Notes: generated from the sequence alone by a model not told the origin. Positions 50,825-60,454 are shown, numbered from the stretch's first letter. The stretch: 64,000 nt of DNA from Anaerolineae bacterium (GCA_022823945.1 JAJEBK010000053.1:183030-247029), one strand, 5' to 3'. Numbers and translations: made by a program.

Positions 50825-52213
50825 ATGCCCAGCGAATTCCCGCCAGGTCCCACCGAGATGGGCGAAGGCAAATGGCAGAATTACCTGTTCTATCGCAAGT
50901 TCTTCAAAAACCCTTTGGACTATGTCACGCGCTGGATGGAAACTTACGGCGATGTCTGGCATTACAAAGTGGGCGAAACGCACAATTACTCGGTCGCCAA
51001 TCCCGACATGGCCTATGAGCTCTTTGTTCGTCAATCGAAGATCTTCATCAAAGGACCTGCCTATACCAGCAGGAAGTCGGGGCTGGCGCGTTTCATGGGC
51101 GAGGGACTGGTAACCAGCAACGGCGACTTCTGGAAGCGGCAGCGGCGCTTGGTGGCGCCAGCTTTTCATGCCATGCGCGTGCATGCCTACGCCGATACCA
51201 TGGTCGACTATACCTTGAAACGGCTCGCGGGCTGGCATGATGGCGCGATTGTCGATGTCGACGACGAGATGATGGAACTGACTCTGAACATTGTCGCGCG
51301 CACGCTCTTTGACGCCGATGCCTCGAGCACAGTCAGCCAGGTAAAAAGAGCCGTCGCGGTTGTGCAGAAAGCCAACAACACCGCCAGCATCTTGCCGCAC
51401 TGGATACCCACGCCGCTGCGCCTGCGTTCGTGGCGCGCCAACGAGGCTCTCGACAAGATCGTCTATGGCTTCATCAACGAGCGGCGCAAAACCGGCGAAG
51501 ATCGCGGCGACCTGCTGTCTATGCTGCTGCTGGCAGAAGATGCCGATGGCGAGCGCATGACCGACCTGCAAGCTCGTGACGAAGCGGTTACGCTCTTTTT
51601 GGCTGGGCACGAAACCACCGCCAATACGCTGAATTGGACTTGGTGGCTGCTGGCCCAGCACCCTGATGTCGAAGCCAAATTGCACGCCGAGCTGGATTCT
51701 GTGCTGGCTGGACGCGCGCCCAAGCTGGAAGACCTGCGCAGCCTGCCCTATACCGATATGGTTATCAAAGAAGCCCTGCGCCTCATGCCGGCGGTTTGGT
51801 CGGTCAGCCGCACCGCCAGCGAAGACACCGAAGTTTGCGGTTATCCCATGCCCCGCGGCACCGCTGCCCAAATCATGATTTACCTGCTGCACCGCCATCC
51901 CGAGCACTGGAAGCAGCCCAAGGACTTCTTGCCCGAACGCTGGGCAGACCCGGAGATTGAAAATCGGCACAAATATGCCTATGTGCCTTTCGCCGCCGGC
52001 CCACGCATCTGCATTGGCAACAGCTTTGCCATCATGGAAGCCAACTTGCTGCTGGCGACGATCGCCCAGCGCTATCAGCTTCGGCTGCTGCCCGGCCTAG
52101 AAATCAAGCCCGCGGCGCTGATTACCATGTACCCGCGCGATGGCTTGCCCATGCGGTTGGAGAAGCGGGCAAGTTGCGCGGCAATCGCCCCAGAAGCCAG
52201 CCCATTGCATTGA
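50825..52213 (+). CDS. Cytochrome P450
   Basis: 462 residues, soluble type (no membrane anchor). The I-helix motif is FLAGHETTANTLNW, the K-helix ExxR is EALR, the PERF-like region is FLPERWADPE, and the heme ligand is Cys396 in FAAGPRICIGNSFA. The general pattern (ETYGDVWHY, FVRQSKIFIKG) is like bacterial CYP102/CYP110-like fatty-acid or terpene hydroxylases, but the substrate cannot be inferred. No ferredoxin or reductase gene is next to it. The stop is 16 bases before the M42 gene's ATG, so the two may share a transcript. Confidence 0.92.
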   Translation: MPSEFPPGPTEMGEGKWQNYLFYRKFFKNPLDYVTRWMETYGDVWHYKVGETHNYSVANPDMAYELFVRQSKIFIKGPAYTSRKSGLARFMGEGLVTSNGDFWKRQRRLVAPAFHAMRVHAYADTMVDYTLKRLAGWHDGAIVDVDDEMMELTLNIVARTLFDADASSTVSQVKRAVAVVQKANNTASILPHWIPTPLRLRSWRANEALDKIVYGFINERRKTGEDRGDLLSMLLLAEDADGERMTDLQARDEAVTLFLAGHETTANTLNWTWWLLAQHPDVEAKLHAELDSVLAGRAPKLEDLRSLPYTDMVIKEALRLMPAVWSVSRTASEDTEVCGYPMPRGTAAQIMIYLLHRHPEHWKQPKDFLPERWADPEIENRHKYAYVPFAAGPRICIGNSFAIMEANLLLATIAQRYQLRLLPGLEIKPAALITMYPRDGLPMRLEKRASCAAIAPEASPLH

Positions 52214-52229
52214 TATTGAGAGGAAAGCC

Positions 52230-53552
52230 ATGCCCGTTCCAACGACTAACCCACTCATGCAGCTCATCGTCCGCATATTGCGCGAGGCCGGCGAGCCCAT
52301 TTCGACCCGTCAATTTGATCAACAAGTCAAAGACATTTTCGGCGACAGGTACAAGCGCTCCGAGCATATCAAGCTTCTCACTTTCCGCACCGCCCTGAAA
52401 AGCGCGGGCATCGTAGCGCATCCCAGTCGCGGCCTCTGGGGCTTGACGCCAGAGGCAGACGCGCGGCTTGCAGAACTGGCAGGCGTCGATGTATGGGCTA
52501 TGCATATACAAATGCGCGACGCAAGAAAGCAAAAGGAAAAAATCACAGCGCCACCGCCGATAGCAGACCGGGAGCACTTTTGTGCATTGACGAAGAAACT
52601 GGTCGAATGCTGGGGACCACCCGGCTATGAGCATCGCATCCGCGGTCTGATCCATGACGAGGTGCGCGGTCTGGCCGACGAAATCTGGACAGACGGCTTG
52701 GGCAACTTGATCTGCCGCGTGGGGAGTGGCGGGGTAAAAGTGCTGGTCGCGGCGCACATGGACGAGATCGGCTTGATGGCCAATTATCAAGAGCCAGAGA
52801 GCGGCTACCTGCGCTTCAGCAGCCTGGGCGGCTTGCGGCACGACACGCTCAATGGCAATCGCGTCCTCTTTGAAGATGGCACGATCGGCGTCATCGCGGT
52901 GCACACGGGCGGCGGCAAATCGCTCGGCGACTTTTACATTGATGTGCAAGATGGCAATGGCAGCGCCACGCGAGTCGGACAGCCAGCCGGCTTCATGCGC
53001 GAGATGCAACTGCGCGGCGACCGCATCATCGCCAAGTCGCTGGACGACCGCATCGGTTGCGTGGTCGCGATTGAAGCTATGCGCAAGCTCGCCAAAACGA
53101 CGCCAAATGAATGCTACTTTGCCTTCACCGTGCAAGAAGAAGTCGGCTTGCGTGGCGCCAAAACCGCAGCGCAGGGCGTGCAGCCCGAGGTCGGCATCGC
53201 CATTGATGTGACTGGCAGCGGCGACCAGATCCGCGGGCACAAGATGCGCATCAAGCTGGGTGACGGCGCAGCCATCAAAGTGCACGATCCTGGCTTGGTC
53301 GTTCCAGTCGCCATCAAAAACTGGATGGTCGCGCGTTGCGAAGCCGATGACATTGCCTATCAACTGGAATTGCTGGCAGGAGGCACGACAGACGCTTCCG
53401 CCATTCAGCTGACCCAAGCCGGCGTGCCCAGCGGCTGCATATCTATCCCGACTCGCTACCTGCACACCACCAGCGAGACGGTCGATATGCGCGATGTGCG
53501 CGCGTGCATTGATTTGCTGGCGGGTTTGCTCGCCAACCCAATCGAGATCTAA
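52230..53552 (+). CDS. M42-family metallopeptidase with N-terminal winged-helix (Mrr_N-like) domain
   Basis: 440 residues. Residues about 8-85 look like a winged helix of the Mrr_N type: LMQLIVRILREAGEPISTRQ, then LKSAGIVAHPSRGLWGLTPE. A linker (about 86-115) leads to the M42 domain with the dinuclear site: VAAHMDEIG (His about 176), KSLDDRIG (Asp), TVQEEVGLRGA (Glu-Glu), AIDVTGSGD (Asp) and PTRYLHTTSE (His). M42 enzymes are tetrahedral aminopeptidases or deblocking enzymes of about 340-360 residues, so the N-terminal domain is extra. The start has GAGAGGAA eight bases upstream. Confidence 0.9.
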   Translation: MPVPTTNPLMQLIVRILREAGEPISTRQFDQQVKDIFGDRYKRSEHIKLLTFRTALKSAGIVAHPSRGLWGLTPEADARLAELAGVDVWAMHIQMRDARKQKEKITAPPPIADREHFCALTKKLVECWGPPGYEHRIRGLIHDEVRGLADEIWTDGLGNLICRVGSGGVKVLVAAHMDEIGLMANYQEPESGYLRFSSLGGLRHDTLNGNRVLFEDGTIGVIAVHTGGGKSLGDFYIDVQDGNGSATRVGQPAGFMREMQLRGDRIIAKSLDDRIGCVVAIEAMRKLAKTTPNECYFAFTVQEEVGLRGAKTAAQGVQPEVGIAIDVTGSGDQIRGHKMRIKLGDGAAIKVHDPGLVVPVAIKNWMVARCEADDIAYQLELLAGGTTDASAIQLTQAGVPSGCISIPTRYLHTTSETVDMRDVRACIDLLAGLLANPIEI

Positions 53553-53553
53553 G

Positions 53554-54528
53554 GTGCGAGCCGTCCTCTGTACACAATATGGCGCGCCCGAGTCGTTGGT
53601 CGTCGCCGATGTGCCAGCGCCGGTTGTCGGTGCCGGGCAAGTCAAGATTCGTGTGCGGGCGGCTGGCGTCAACTTCCCCGATGTGCTGCTGGTACAGGGT
53701 TTGTATCAGCTGAAGCCGCCGCTGCCTTTCAGCCCGGGCTTGGAGATCGCCGGCGAAATCATTGAGGTTGGCGCAGGCGTCGAATCATCGCGGCTCGGCG
53801 CGCGCGTGATGGCGATATTGCCCTATGGCGGCTTCGCGGAAGAAGTCGTCGTCCCAGCGAGCGCGCCCTTGCCCTTGCGCGACACGATGTCCACTGAAGT
53901 CGGCGCAGGATTCTCCCTGGTCTATGGCACAGCGCATATAGCTCTCGTGCAGCGCGGTCGCACCCAGGCCGGCGAGACCTTGCTGGTGCTGGGCGCGGCC
54001 GGTGGCGTGGGCTTGGCGGCTGTCGAGCTGGGGGCATTGCTGGGCGCTCGCGTGATTGCCGCGGCCAGCACAGACGAAAAGCTGGCGCTGGCGCAACAGG
54101 TTGGCGCGACAGAATTTATCAATTACAGCGCCGATAACCTGCGCGACCGCCTCATTGACTTGACGGGCGGACGCGGCGCAGATGTCATCTTTGACCCTGT
54201 TGGCGGCGACCTGTTCGACCAGGCAGTACGGCGCATCGCCTGGGAAGGGCGTTATCTGGTCATCGGCTTCGCGAGCGGGCGAATTCCCGCCTTGCCTGCC
54301 AATATCGCGCTGCTCAAAAATGCGTCGCTGGTGGGCGTATATTGGGGCGCGTACTGGCAACATGATGTCGCTGTGGCGCGCGAGTCGATTGCGCAGCTGC
54401 AAGCCTGGCACGCGGACAACCGGCTGCGCCCGCACATCCAGCAGAACTTCCCGCTGGAAGAGGCGGACCAGGCGCTGCGTATGCTGATGGAACGACGCGC
54501 GCAGGGTAAAATCGTGCTGGCGCTCTAG
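53554..54528 (+). CDS. Zinc-independent MDR-family NAD(P)H:quinone oxidoreductase
   Basis: 324 residues, medium-chain dehydrogenase fold. VNFPDVLLVQGLYQLKPPLP replaces the zinc-binding segment of alcohol dehydrogenases, as in quinone oxidoreductases. The cofactor site is LVLGAAGGVGLAAVELGALLG and the FDPVGGDLFDQAVRRIAW segment is typical of the family. The GTG start at 53554 comes one base after the M42 stop, so the two are coupled. Possible roles are quinone or enone reduction. It is the third gene in a row on this strand. Confidence 0.85.
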   Translation: MRAVLCTQYGAPESLVVADVPAPVVGAGQVKIRVRAAGVNFPDVLLVQGLYQLKPPLPFSPGLEIAGEIIEVGAGVESSRLGARVMAILPYGGFAEEVVVPASAPLPLRDTMSTEVGAGFSLVYGTAHIALVQRGRTQAGETLLVLGAAGGVGLAAVELGALLGARVIAAASTDEKLALAQQVGATEFINYSADNLRDRLIDLTGGRGADVIFDPVGGDLFDQAVRRIAWEGRYLVIGFASGRIPALPANIALLKNASLVGVYWGAYWQHDVAVARESIAQLQAWHADNRLRPHIQQNFPLEEADQALRMLMERRAQGKIVLAL

Positions 54529-54590
54529 GCGGCAAGGTCGCCATAACGCAAATATGTTCTATTTATATCGCCCGATGCGGCAGATTGTGC

Positions 54591-54630
54591 TATTCTCTAG
54601 GCAACCTGCACACACAGCCAACAGGTTGCC
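54591..54630 (+). promoter_or_regulatory. -10 box and perfect inverted repeat directly before ftsK
   Basis: TATTCT (54591-54596) is followed by GGCAACCTG (54600-54608) and its exact complement CAGGTTGCC (54622-54630), two bases before the ATG at 54633. The repeat could be an operator or a 9-bp RNA hairpin at the 5' end of the mRNA that covers the start region. Confidence 0.6.
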
Positions 54631-54632
54631 GT

Positions 54633-57600
54633 ATGGCATATCGGCGCGATGACGAGCCGGAATATATTGAAGACGATGACTTCTTCGACCCCGAGTCGGT
54701 TGGTGGACGCACGCGGGTTTTGGGTGGCAGTGGATCGCGTCAGCCGCGTGAATTCGACCAGCCGCCAGAAGATTATGCTGCCGTGCGTCAGCCGAGCGCC
54801 AAGCGGCGATCTGAAAAAGCTGCCAAGAAAGCGCGCAATCCGTCGCCTTCCCTGCCCAGCGACCAGGAACGCCGCGACCGACTGGCTGGCAAGCACGATG
54901 TACACAAAAAACGCCCGCCCAGCAGCCGCGAAGAGCCGCTAGCGCCCGTCCATCCGCAAGCCGAAACGGGGCGAATTGGCAAGCTGCGCGCCCGCTTCAG
55001 CCACAGCCAAGCAGAAACCGGGCGCAGCAAAATGCCCGCGCAATCCAAGCGAACATCGCGTTTGGCGGCGCTGCGCGAGGGGGTTGGCGGTTTGCGTTCG
55101 CGCTTCGGCAGAGGCACCCGTTCCGAAGCCGAGCCACAGCGACCGCCGCCGCTCCAGCAGCGCCCATCTGAGCGACCGAGCCTCTCCCCAAAGCTCGGTT
55201 CCAGCGACTGGCTCGACCTTGACCGCAAGCTCGACCTGGTCGGTGTGGCGCTGGTTTTCGGGGCGATCCTTTTTATCATCAGCGCACTTTCCGCTGAGCA
55301 GGCGGCTATCGGCGCGCTTCACATTTTTGTAGGACAATTGCTGGGCTGGGGCGCGGTGGCCGCTCCACTCGCCATGTTCGCCATCGGCATGTGGTTGATC
55401 ATTCGCCACTTTGGAGACGAGCCGCCAATCATTGATCCGCTGCGTATGGCTGGCGCTGCGTTGGCATTTCTGGGCGGGCTGGTCTTGCTGCAATACTTCG
55501 ATAGCCTGGGCTACACAGCCGTCATGCCGACCATTCCCGCTTGCGTGGATGCGACTTCACCCGTCTGCATGGAAGCGCTGGTGCAAGAATCGTATCAACA
55601 GGCGCGCGGCGGCGGTGTGATTGGCGGCTGGCTTTACAGCGCGCTCGTCAAAATGCTGACCGAGCTGGGCGGGTTGGTCGCTGTGGGCATGCTGCTAACT
55701 GTCGGCAGCATGTTGATCACCCGTTCCAGCGCGACCGAACTGGCGCTGGCAGGCATCAGCTTGTGGCGTGGCGCGCGCACCAGACTGGAACAATATGGCG
55801 CTGCTCGACGCGCTGCCCGCATGCAAGCGCAGCAGCCGCTGGCTCAAGCGAATATCCAGCCGCCACTGCATATTCGCAAGCCGGCTGCGCCCCGCCTGGA
55901 TGCCAGAGCGCAACCTGCGCCAGCCTTGCCCGAACCGCGCAGCGATTGGATGCCCATACCGGCTCGTTTGCGAGCATTATTCAGTCGCCGCCAAACAGCC
56001 GCTCCACACGCCGACAGGCTAAACGCCGAGGTCCCACAAGCGCCTGCCCAATACAGATCGCCTATCGAAAGTCCCTTTGCAGCGCCAAACCAGGTGCCAC
56101 CTGCTGCAAGACCGGCACCGCGAATAAACGCATTGGAACGAATTCGCAAGCCGGGCGATGATCTGCCCGCCCCACCAGCGAGAACCCCACCAGTCAGTCG
56201 CCCCCAGCCCGCTCCAGCCCGCCCAAAATCAGCGCCTGTCGAGACGCCTCCGCCGCAGCCAAAGCCGGTACCTGCTGCTGCGGTGCAAATGCGTCCCAAG
56301 TGGGATCTGCCAGATCATCAAGACTTGCTCGACAGCGCCAGCGCCAAGGACCTGGAGCAAGAACCGCTGATGCAGCAAGCCCAGATTATCGAAGATACAC
56401 TGGCGGCTTTTGGCGCGCCGGGCAATGTCATCGAGATCAACAGCGGGCCCGTCATCACGCAATATGGCGTGGAACCGCTTCAGCAAACTGCCAGCACGGG
56501 CAAACGCAGCCGCGTCAAAGTGGGTGATATCGCCAAATTGGACAAGGACTTGCAGCTGGCTCTGGGGGCAAAGTCCATTCGCATGGAAGCGCCCGTGCCC
56601 GGCAAAGGCTATGTAGGCATTGAAGTGCCAAACCCGCTCGCGGCGCGAGTCAGCCTGCGCGATGTGTTGGAATCGGATAGTTACCGCAAGCTGGAATCGC
56701 CGCTGACGATCGCCTTGGGCATGACGGTGGATGGCACGCCGGTCGCCGCCGACCTGGCGCAAATGCCGCATTTGCTCATCGCCGGGGCAACCGGAGCCGG
56801 CAAGTCGGTCTGTGTCAACGCCATCATCAACAGCATCTTGCTGCGCAACTCTCCGGAAACAGCCAAGTTCATCATGATCGACCCCAAGCGCGTCGAATTG
56901 ACCAGCTACAATGGCTTGCCGCACCTGGTGGCGCCGGTGGTGGTCGAGCTGGAACGGGCAATCGGTGTTTTGCGCTGGGTCACTGCCGAGATGGAAAAGC
57001 GCTATCAGACGCTCTACCAGGCTGGCATGCTCAACATCATCGACTACAACAAGACCCTCGACCCCGATTTGCCGCCCATGTCCTATATCGTTGTCATCAT
57101 CGACGAATTGGCGGACTTGATGATGCTGGCGCCGAAAGAAATCGAGCTGATTGTTCGCCGCATCGTGGCAGTGGCTCGCGCGACCGGCATTCATATGATC
57201 CTGGCGACTCAACGTCCATCGGTCGATGTGGTCACGGGCGTGATCAAGGCGAATTGCCCCGCGCGCATCGCTTTTTCAGTCGCAAGCGGGGTCGACAGCC
57301 GCGTTATTCTGGGCACGCCGGGCGCGGAACGATTGCTGGGCAAGGGCGATATGCTTTATTTGTCGGGCGATGCTCCCGCGCCAAGACGGATGCAAGGCGT
57401 TTTCGTTTCGGAAGACGAGAAACAGCGCATCGGCAAATTCTGGCGCATGCGTGGCGCTGGCATCGAGCCAGTGGATCCCATCCCGCCACCCCAAAGTTCA
57501 CGCGAATCTGCGTCTGCGCTCCCATCAGCCACGAGCGCAAACAATGCCAGCGAACAAGCGGCATTCTGGGAGATACCCAAGCCCGATGCGCAGCAAAAAA

Positions 57601-57806
57601 CCGAATCTGCAGAAGACGACCTGTATCAGACAGCCGTGGAGATGGTGCGGCGGCTGGACCGGGCGTCGATATCGCTGCTGCAGCGCAAGATGCGTATCGG
57701 TTATGGACGGGCAGCGCGCCTGATGGACATGATGGAAGACCGTGGCGTGGTCGGACCTGCCAAAGAAGGCAGTTCCAAGCCGCGTGATGTGCTGCCGCTG
57801 GCGTGA
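54633..57806 (+). CDS. ftsK: FtsK/SpoIIIE-type DNA translocase
   Basis: 1057 residues. The order is: acidic and basic N-terminal region (1-200, low complexity), about four membrane helices (about 210-370), a Pro/Ala/Arg-rich linker (about 390-560), then the motor. In the motor, PGKGYVGIEVPN lies in the alpha part, Walker A is IAGATGAGKS (Lys724) and Walker B is YIVVIIDELADLMML. ILATQRPSVDVVTGVIKANC and GAERLLGKGDMLYL are further hallmarks. The gamma winged helix is at the end (LYQTAVEMVRRLDRASISLL). The protein pumps chromosome dimers to dif during division. Length is average for the family. It is preceded by a palindrome that may control it. Confidence 0.95.
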   Translation: MAYRRDDEPEYIEDDDFFDPESVGGRTRVLGGSGSRQPREFDQPPEDYAAVRQPSAKRRSEKAAKKARNPSPSLPSDQERRDRLAGKHDVHKKRPPSSREEPLAPVHPQAETGRIGKLRARFSHSQAETGRSKMPAQSKRTSRLAALREGVGGLRSRFGRGTRSEAEPQRPPPLQQRPSERPSLSPKLGSSDWLDLDRKLDLVGVALVFGAILFIISALSAEQAAIGALHIFVGQLLGWGAVAAPLAMFAIGMWLIIRHFGDEPPIIDPLRMAGAALAFLGGLVLLQYFDSLGYTAVMPTIPACVDATSPVCMEALVQESYQQARGGGVIGGWLYSALVKMLTELGGLVAVGMLLTVGSMLITRSSATELALAGISLWRGARTRLEQYGAARRAARMQAQQPLAQANIQPPLHIRKPAAPRLDARAQPAPALPEPRSDWMPIPARLRALFSRRQTAAPHADRLNAEVPQAPAQYRSPIESPFAAPNQVPPAARPAPRINALERIRKPGDDLPAPPARTPPVSRPQPAPARPKSAPVETPPPQPKPVPAAAVQMRPKWDLPDHQDLLDSASAKDLEQEPLMQQAQIIEDTLAAFGAPGNVIEINSGPVITQYGVEPLQQTASTGKRSRVKVGDIAKLDKDLQLALGAKSIRMEAPVPGKGYVGIEVPNPLAARVSLRDVLESDSYRKLESPLTIALGMTVDGTPVAADLAQMPHLLIAGATGAGKSVCVNAIINSILLRNSPETAKFIMIDPKRVELTSYNGLPHLVAPVVVELERAIGVLRWVTAEMEKRYQTLYQAGMLNIIDYNKTLDPDLPPMSYIVVIIDELADLMMLAPKEIELIVRRIVAVARATGIHMILATQRPSVDVVTGVIKANCPARIAFSVASGVDSRVILGTPGAERLLGKGDMLYLSGDAPAPRRMQGVFVSEDEKQRIGKFWRMRGAGIEPVDPIPPPQSSRESASALPSATSANNASEQAAFWEIPKPDAQQKTESAEDDLYQTAVEMVRRLDRASISLLQRKMRIGYGRAARLMDMMEDRGVVGPAKEGSSKPRDVLPLA

Positions 57807-58136
57807 GGCGGGTTTCGCTGTCTGCCCCCAAACCCCACCCCCGGCCCCTCCCCGACGAGTTGGAGAGGAGAGTTTCGGGAGCTGTCTCACGACATGACGA
57901 TAGAATCCGCGCGTGATTTGCCTCCCCCTGACCTGTCGGGGGGATTGAGGGGGTGTTTTTTGGCGCTCTTCGCATTGGTTTTCAGTTCCAGCAAACCTAT
58001 CCTGTCCTCAGCTCTTTATGAGACAAGGCTTTAGGGTGGGAGCAAATGGTGGCATATCCACGATTCTCATCACTCCAGACGCGGGCTTCTGTGGTAAAAC
58101 TAGCGCAATACGCCTCTACTGAAAGGATCCTACGCA
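57807..58136. repeat. Gene-free region with several dispersed repeats
   Basis: Contains a C-rich stretch (57825-57875), an inverted copy of the 1160-1214 element (57902-57953) and the 58011-58076 unit shared with 21506-21569. No gene is seen. The first part may act as the ftsK terminator. Confidence 0.75.
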
Positions 58137-59114
58137 ATGAAATATGCGAATATCCCCGGCGTCGCCAAGCCGGTGGCGCGTCTGTTGCAGGGCACGGTCA
58201 TGCTCACAGCCGATGCTCGTGACAGCAACTTCCGCCTGCTGGATGCCTGCTTTGAAAACGGATTCAATACTTTTGATACCGCGCACGGCTATGGCGGCGG
58301 CGTCTGCGAACGCGAGCTGGGCGCCTGGATCAACGCGCGGGGCATCCGCGACCAGGTGGTCATCCTCACCAAAGGCGCGCACCCGTATCAAGGCGAACCC
58401 GACCGCGTCGCCCCGGAGTTTATCCGCCGCGACCTGGAAGAATCGCTGGAACGGCTGGGGACCGATTATGTCGAGCTCTACCTGCTGCACCGCGACAGCC
58501 GTGATATGCCGGTCGACGAGATTGTTGATGTGCTGCACGAAGCCAAAGAAAAAGGACATATTGGCGTGTATGGCGGCTCGAACTGGCTGGCGGATCGGGT
58601 AGCGGCGGCAAATGCCTATGCGGCCGACAATGGCAAAACGCCCTTTGCCGCCAGCAGCCCGCAATTCAGCATCGCCGAGATGATCGAGCCACCCTGGGCT
58701 GGCTGCATCAGCGTCAGCGGCGTGCAGGGCGAATCAGACCGGCGCTGGTATGACGACAACGAAATCTCGCTCTTCACCTGGTCAAGCCTGGCTGGCGGAT
58801 TCATGACTGGCAAGTTCACGCGCGACAACCTCGCCGAGTTCAGCAATTATTGGGACACCAACCCCATCGGTGCCTATGCCTATGAAAGCAACTTCCAGCG
58901 CCTCGACCGCACCCTGGAGCTGGCAGCGGACAAAGGCGTCAGCCCGGCGCAGATTGGCGTTGCCTATGTGCTGTGCAACAATGCGCGCTACCATGCTATC
59001 GTCGCCAATTGGGAAACCGAGCAAATCCCCGAAAATGCCGCGGCGGCAGACATCCAACTCACCCCCGACGAAATCGCCTGGCTGGAGCTGAAGACGGAGG
59101 ACAAACCGCAATGA
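58137..59114 (+). CDS. Aldo/keto reductase
   Basis: 325 residues, TIM-barrel NADPH oxidoreductase. NTFDTAHGYGGGVCERELG contains the Asp and Tyr of the catalytic tetrad, VVILTKGAHP the Lys, and YVELYLLHRDS the His. The first 30 residues replace the usual start pattern (SRLGLG) with KPVARLLQGT. The reaction is reduction of an aldehyde or ketone; the substrate is not known. AAGGATCC lies before the ATG. It overlaps the next gene by four bases (ATGA), so the pair is translationally coupled and may act on a common sugar or polyol. Confidence 0.85.
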   Translation: MKYANIPGVAKPVARLLQGTVMLTADARDSNFRLLDACFENGFNTFDTAHGYGGGVCERELGAWINARGIRDQVVILTKGAHPYQGEPDRVAPEFIRRDLEESLERLGTDYVELYLLHRDSRDMPVDEIVDVLHEAKEKGHIGVYGGSNWLADRVAAANAYAADNGKTPFAASSPQFSIAEMIEPPWAGCISVSGVQGESDRRWYDDNEISLFTWSSLAGGFMTGKFTRDNLAEFSNYWDTNPIGAYAYESNFQRLDRTLELAADKGVSPAQIGVAYVLCNNARYHAIVANWETEQIPENAAAADIQLTPDEIAWLELKTEDKPQ

Positions 59115-60100
59115 GCGACAAAATCAGATGGGGCTTGCTGGGCTTGGGCGCGATCTCGAGCAAGTTCGCCACCGGCTTGAGCTTCTTGCCCGATGCAGAG
59201 ATCTATGCCGTTGGCTCGCGCTCACAAGAAAAAGCTGGCGAATTCGGCGCGCGTTACGGCGCGACCAAAGCCTATGGCAGCTATGAAGCGCTGGCAGCTG
59301 ACCCCGATGTTGATGTCGTGTATATCGGCACGCCCCACAACTACCACATGCCCAACAGCCTGCTCTGCCTGAACGCCGGTAAGCATGTGCTTTGCGAAAA
59401 ACCCTTCGCCGTCAACGCGGACGAAGCAAAAGCCATGATCGACTGTGCGCGCGCAAATGACCGCTTCCTGATGGACGCCTTTTGGACGCGCTTCTTCCCG
59501 GGCATGGTCAAGCTGCGGCAGCTGCTGGCAGACAAAGCCATCGGCGATGTCATGCTGGTGCAAGCCGACTTTGGCTATCGCACCGGGCAAGTCGTCCCGG
59601 AAAGCCGCATCTACAATCCAGCGCTGGCGGGCGGCGCCCTTCTGGATGTCGGCTCCTATTGCGTGCAGCTGGCTTCCATGGTCTATGGCAAGCAGCCCAG
59701 CGACATCAGCAGCCAGGTTGCCATCGGCTCAACTGGCGTTGACGAGCTGTCGGTGTCGGTATTCAAATACAGCGACTACGAGATGGCGACCCTCACGACC
59801 GCCATCCGCCTGAATACGCCACACGAAGCGCGCATCTTGGGCACAGGTGGCAGAATCTCCATTCCCAACTGGTGGATGCCCAGCGAATTGACGGTAACTG
59901 TCCAGGGCGAAGAACCCGAGACGATTCGCTTCGACAATGTGGGCAATGGCTTCAACTACGAAGCGGCGGCAGTGGGCGAGTGCATCCGCGCGGGCAAGAC
60001 CGAAAGCGACATCATGCCTCTGGACGAGACCTTGGCTATCATGCAGACGTTGGATCGCATGCGCGCCCAATGGGGTTTGCGCTATCCATTTGAACGCTAG
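59111..60100 (+). CDS. Gfo/Idh/MocA-family oxidoreductase
   Basis: 329 residues. The N-terminal Rossmann fold starts IRWGLLGLGAISSKF, with VYIGTPHNYHMPNSLLCLNA and GKHVLCEKPFAVNADEA (the EKP signature with catalytic Lys). The C-terminal alpha/beta domain has GGALLDVGSYCVQLASMVYG, typical of the dihydrodiol/glucose-fructose oxidoreductase branch. These enzymes oxidise or epimerise sugars and inositols with tightly bound NAD(P). It is coupled to the aldo/keto reductase gene upstream. The two probably work on related carbohydrate substrates. Confidence 0.88.
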   Translation: MSDKIRWGLLGLGAISSKFATGLSFLPDAEIYAVGSRSQEKAGEFGARYGATKAYGSYEALAADPDVDVVYIGTPHNYHMPNSLLCLNAGKHVLCEKPFAVNADEAKAMIDCARANDRFLMDAFWTRFFPGMVKLRQLLADKAIGDVMLVQADFGYRTGQVVPESRIYNPALAGGALLDVGSYCVQLASMVYGKQPSDISSQVAIGSTGVDELSVSVFKYSDYEMATLTTAIRLNTPHEARILGTGGRISIPNWWMPSELTVTVQGEEPETIRFDNVGNGFNYEAAAVGECIRAGKTESDIMPLDETLAIMQTLDRMRAQWGLRYPFER

Positions 60101-60288
60101 TCCGGTTGCCGACATCCTCCAGCCCCTTGTCTCCAAAACGAGGCAAGGGGTGATTTACCAGCGATTACGCAGATCTAAGCCGTCCCTCAGTTTGGGTCGC
60201 GTGGGCACAGACCGCCAGGGAGGGGGTGTAGTGGTGGGGCAGGGCAGCAGAATCCAGCCGAATCAACCCTCCATCAACGCCACAGGAC
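60101..60288. other. Intergenic region upstream of the glycine operon
   Basis: It holds a hairpin-forming repeat (60107-60152, CCAGCCCCTTGTCTCCAAAACGAGGCAAGGGG) that resembles 21450-21480 and may stop the dehydrogenase transcript. Nothing else is seen. Confidence 0.5.
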
Positions 60289-60317
60289 TTGCAGCTTTCC
60301 GCAAAGCGCATTATAGT
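60289..60317 (+). promoter_or_regulatory. Promoter of the glycine riboswitch operon
   Basis: TTGCAG (60289-60294), 17-base spacer, TATAGT (60312-60317), just before the aptamer. Confidence 0.65.
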
Positions 60318-60323
60318 AGAGAG

Positions 60324-60445
60324 GCTGCAGGACGAGAGATTTCGTCCGGGAACGAAACGCCGAAGGGGCAAGCGTCAGGCGCATAGCTGGCGTGAAACTC
60401 TCAGGCAAAAGGACTCTTGCGGCGGCACACTCTGGAAGTTGCAGT
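60324..60445 (+). ncRNA. Glycine riboswitch (single visible aptamer)
   Basis: Conserved aptamer sequences appear in order: GGACGAGAG, CGCCGAAGGGGCAAGC, GAAACTCTCAGGCAAAAGGAC and ACTCTGGAAG. Only one full core is found before the terminator, whereas the best-known examples are tandem. The gene directly downstream is gcvH, which fits activation by glycine. Confidence 0.9.
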
Positions 60446-60454
60446 CGACTGACA

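Noticed and set aside
52122..53672. Open frame of 516 codons opposite the M42 peptidase
   Set aside because: Complete metal-site motifs on the plus strand show which strand is coding; the antisense product has no recognisable features.
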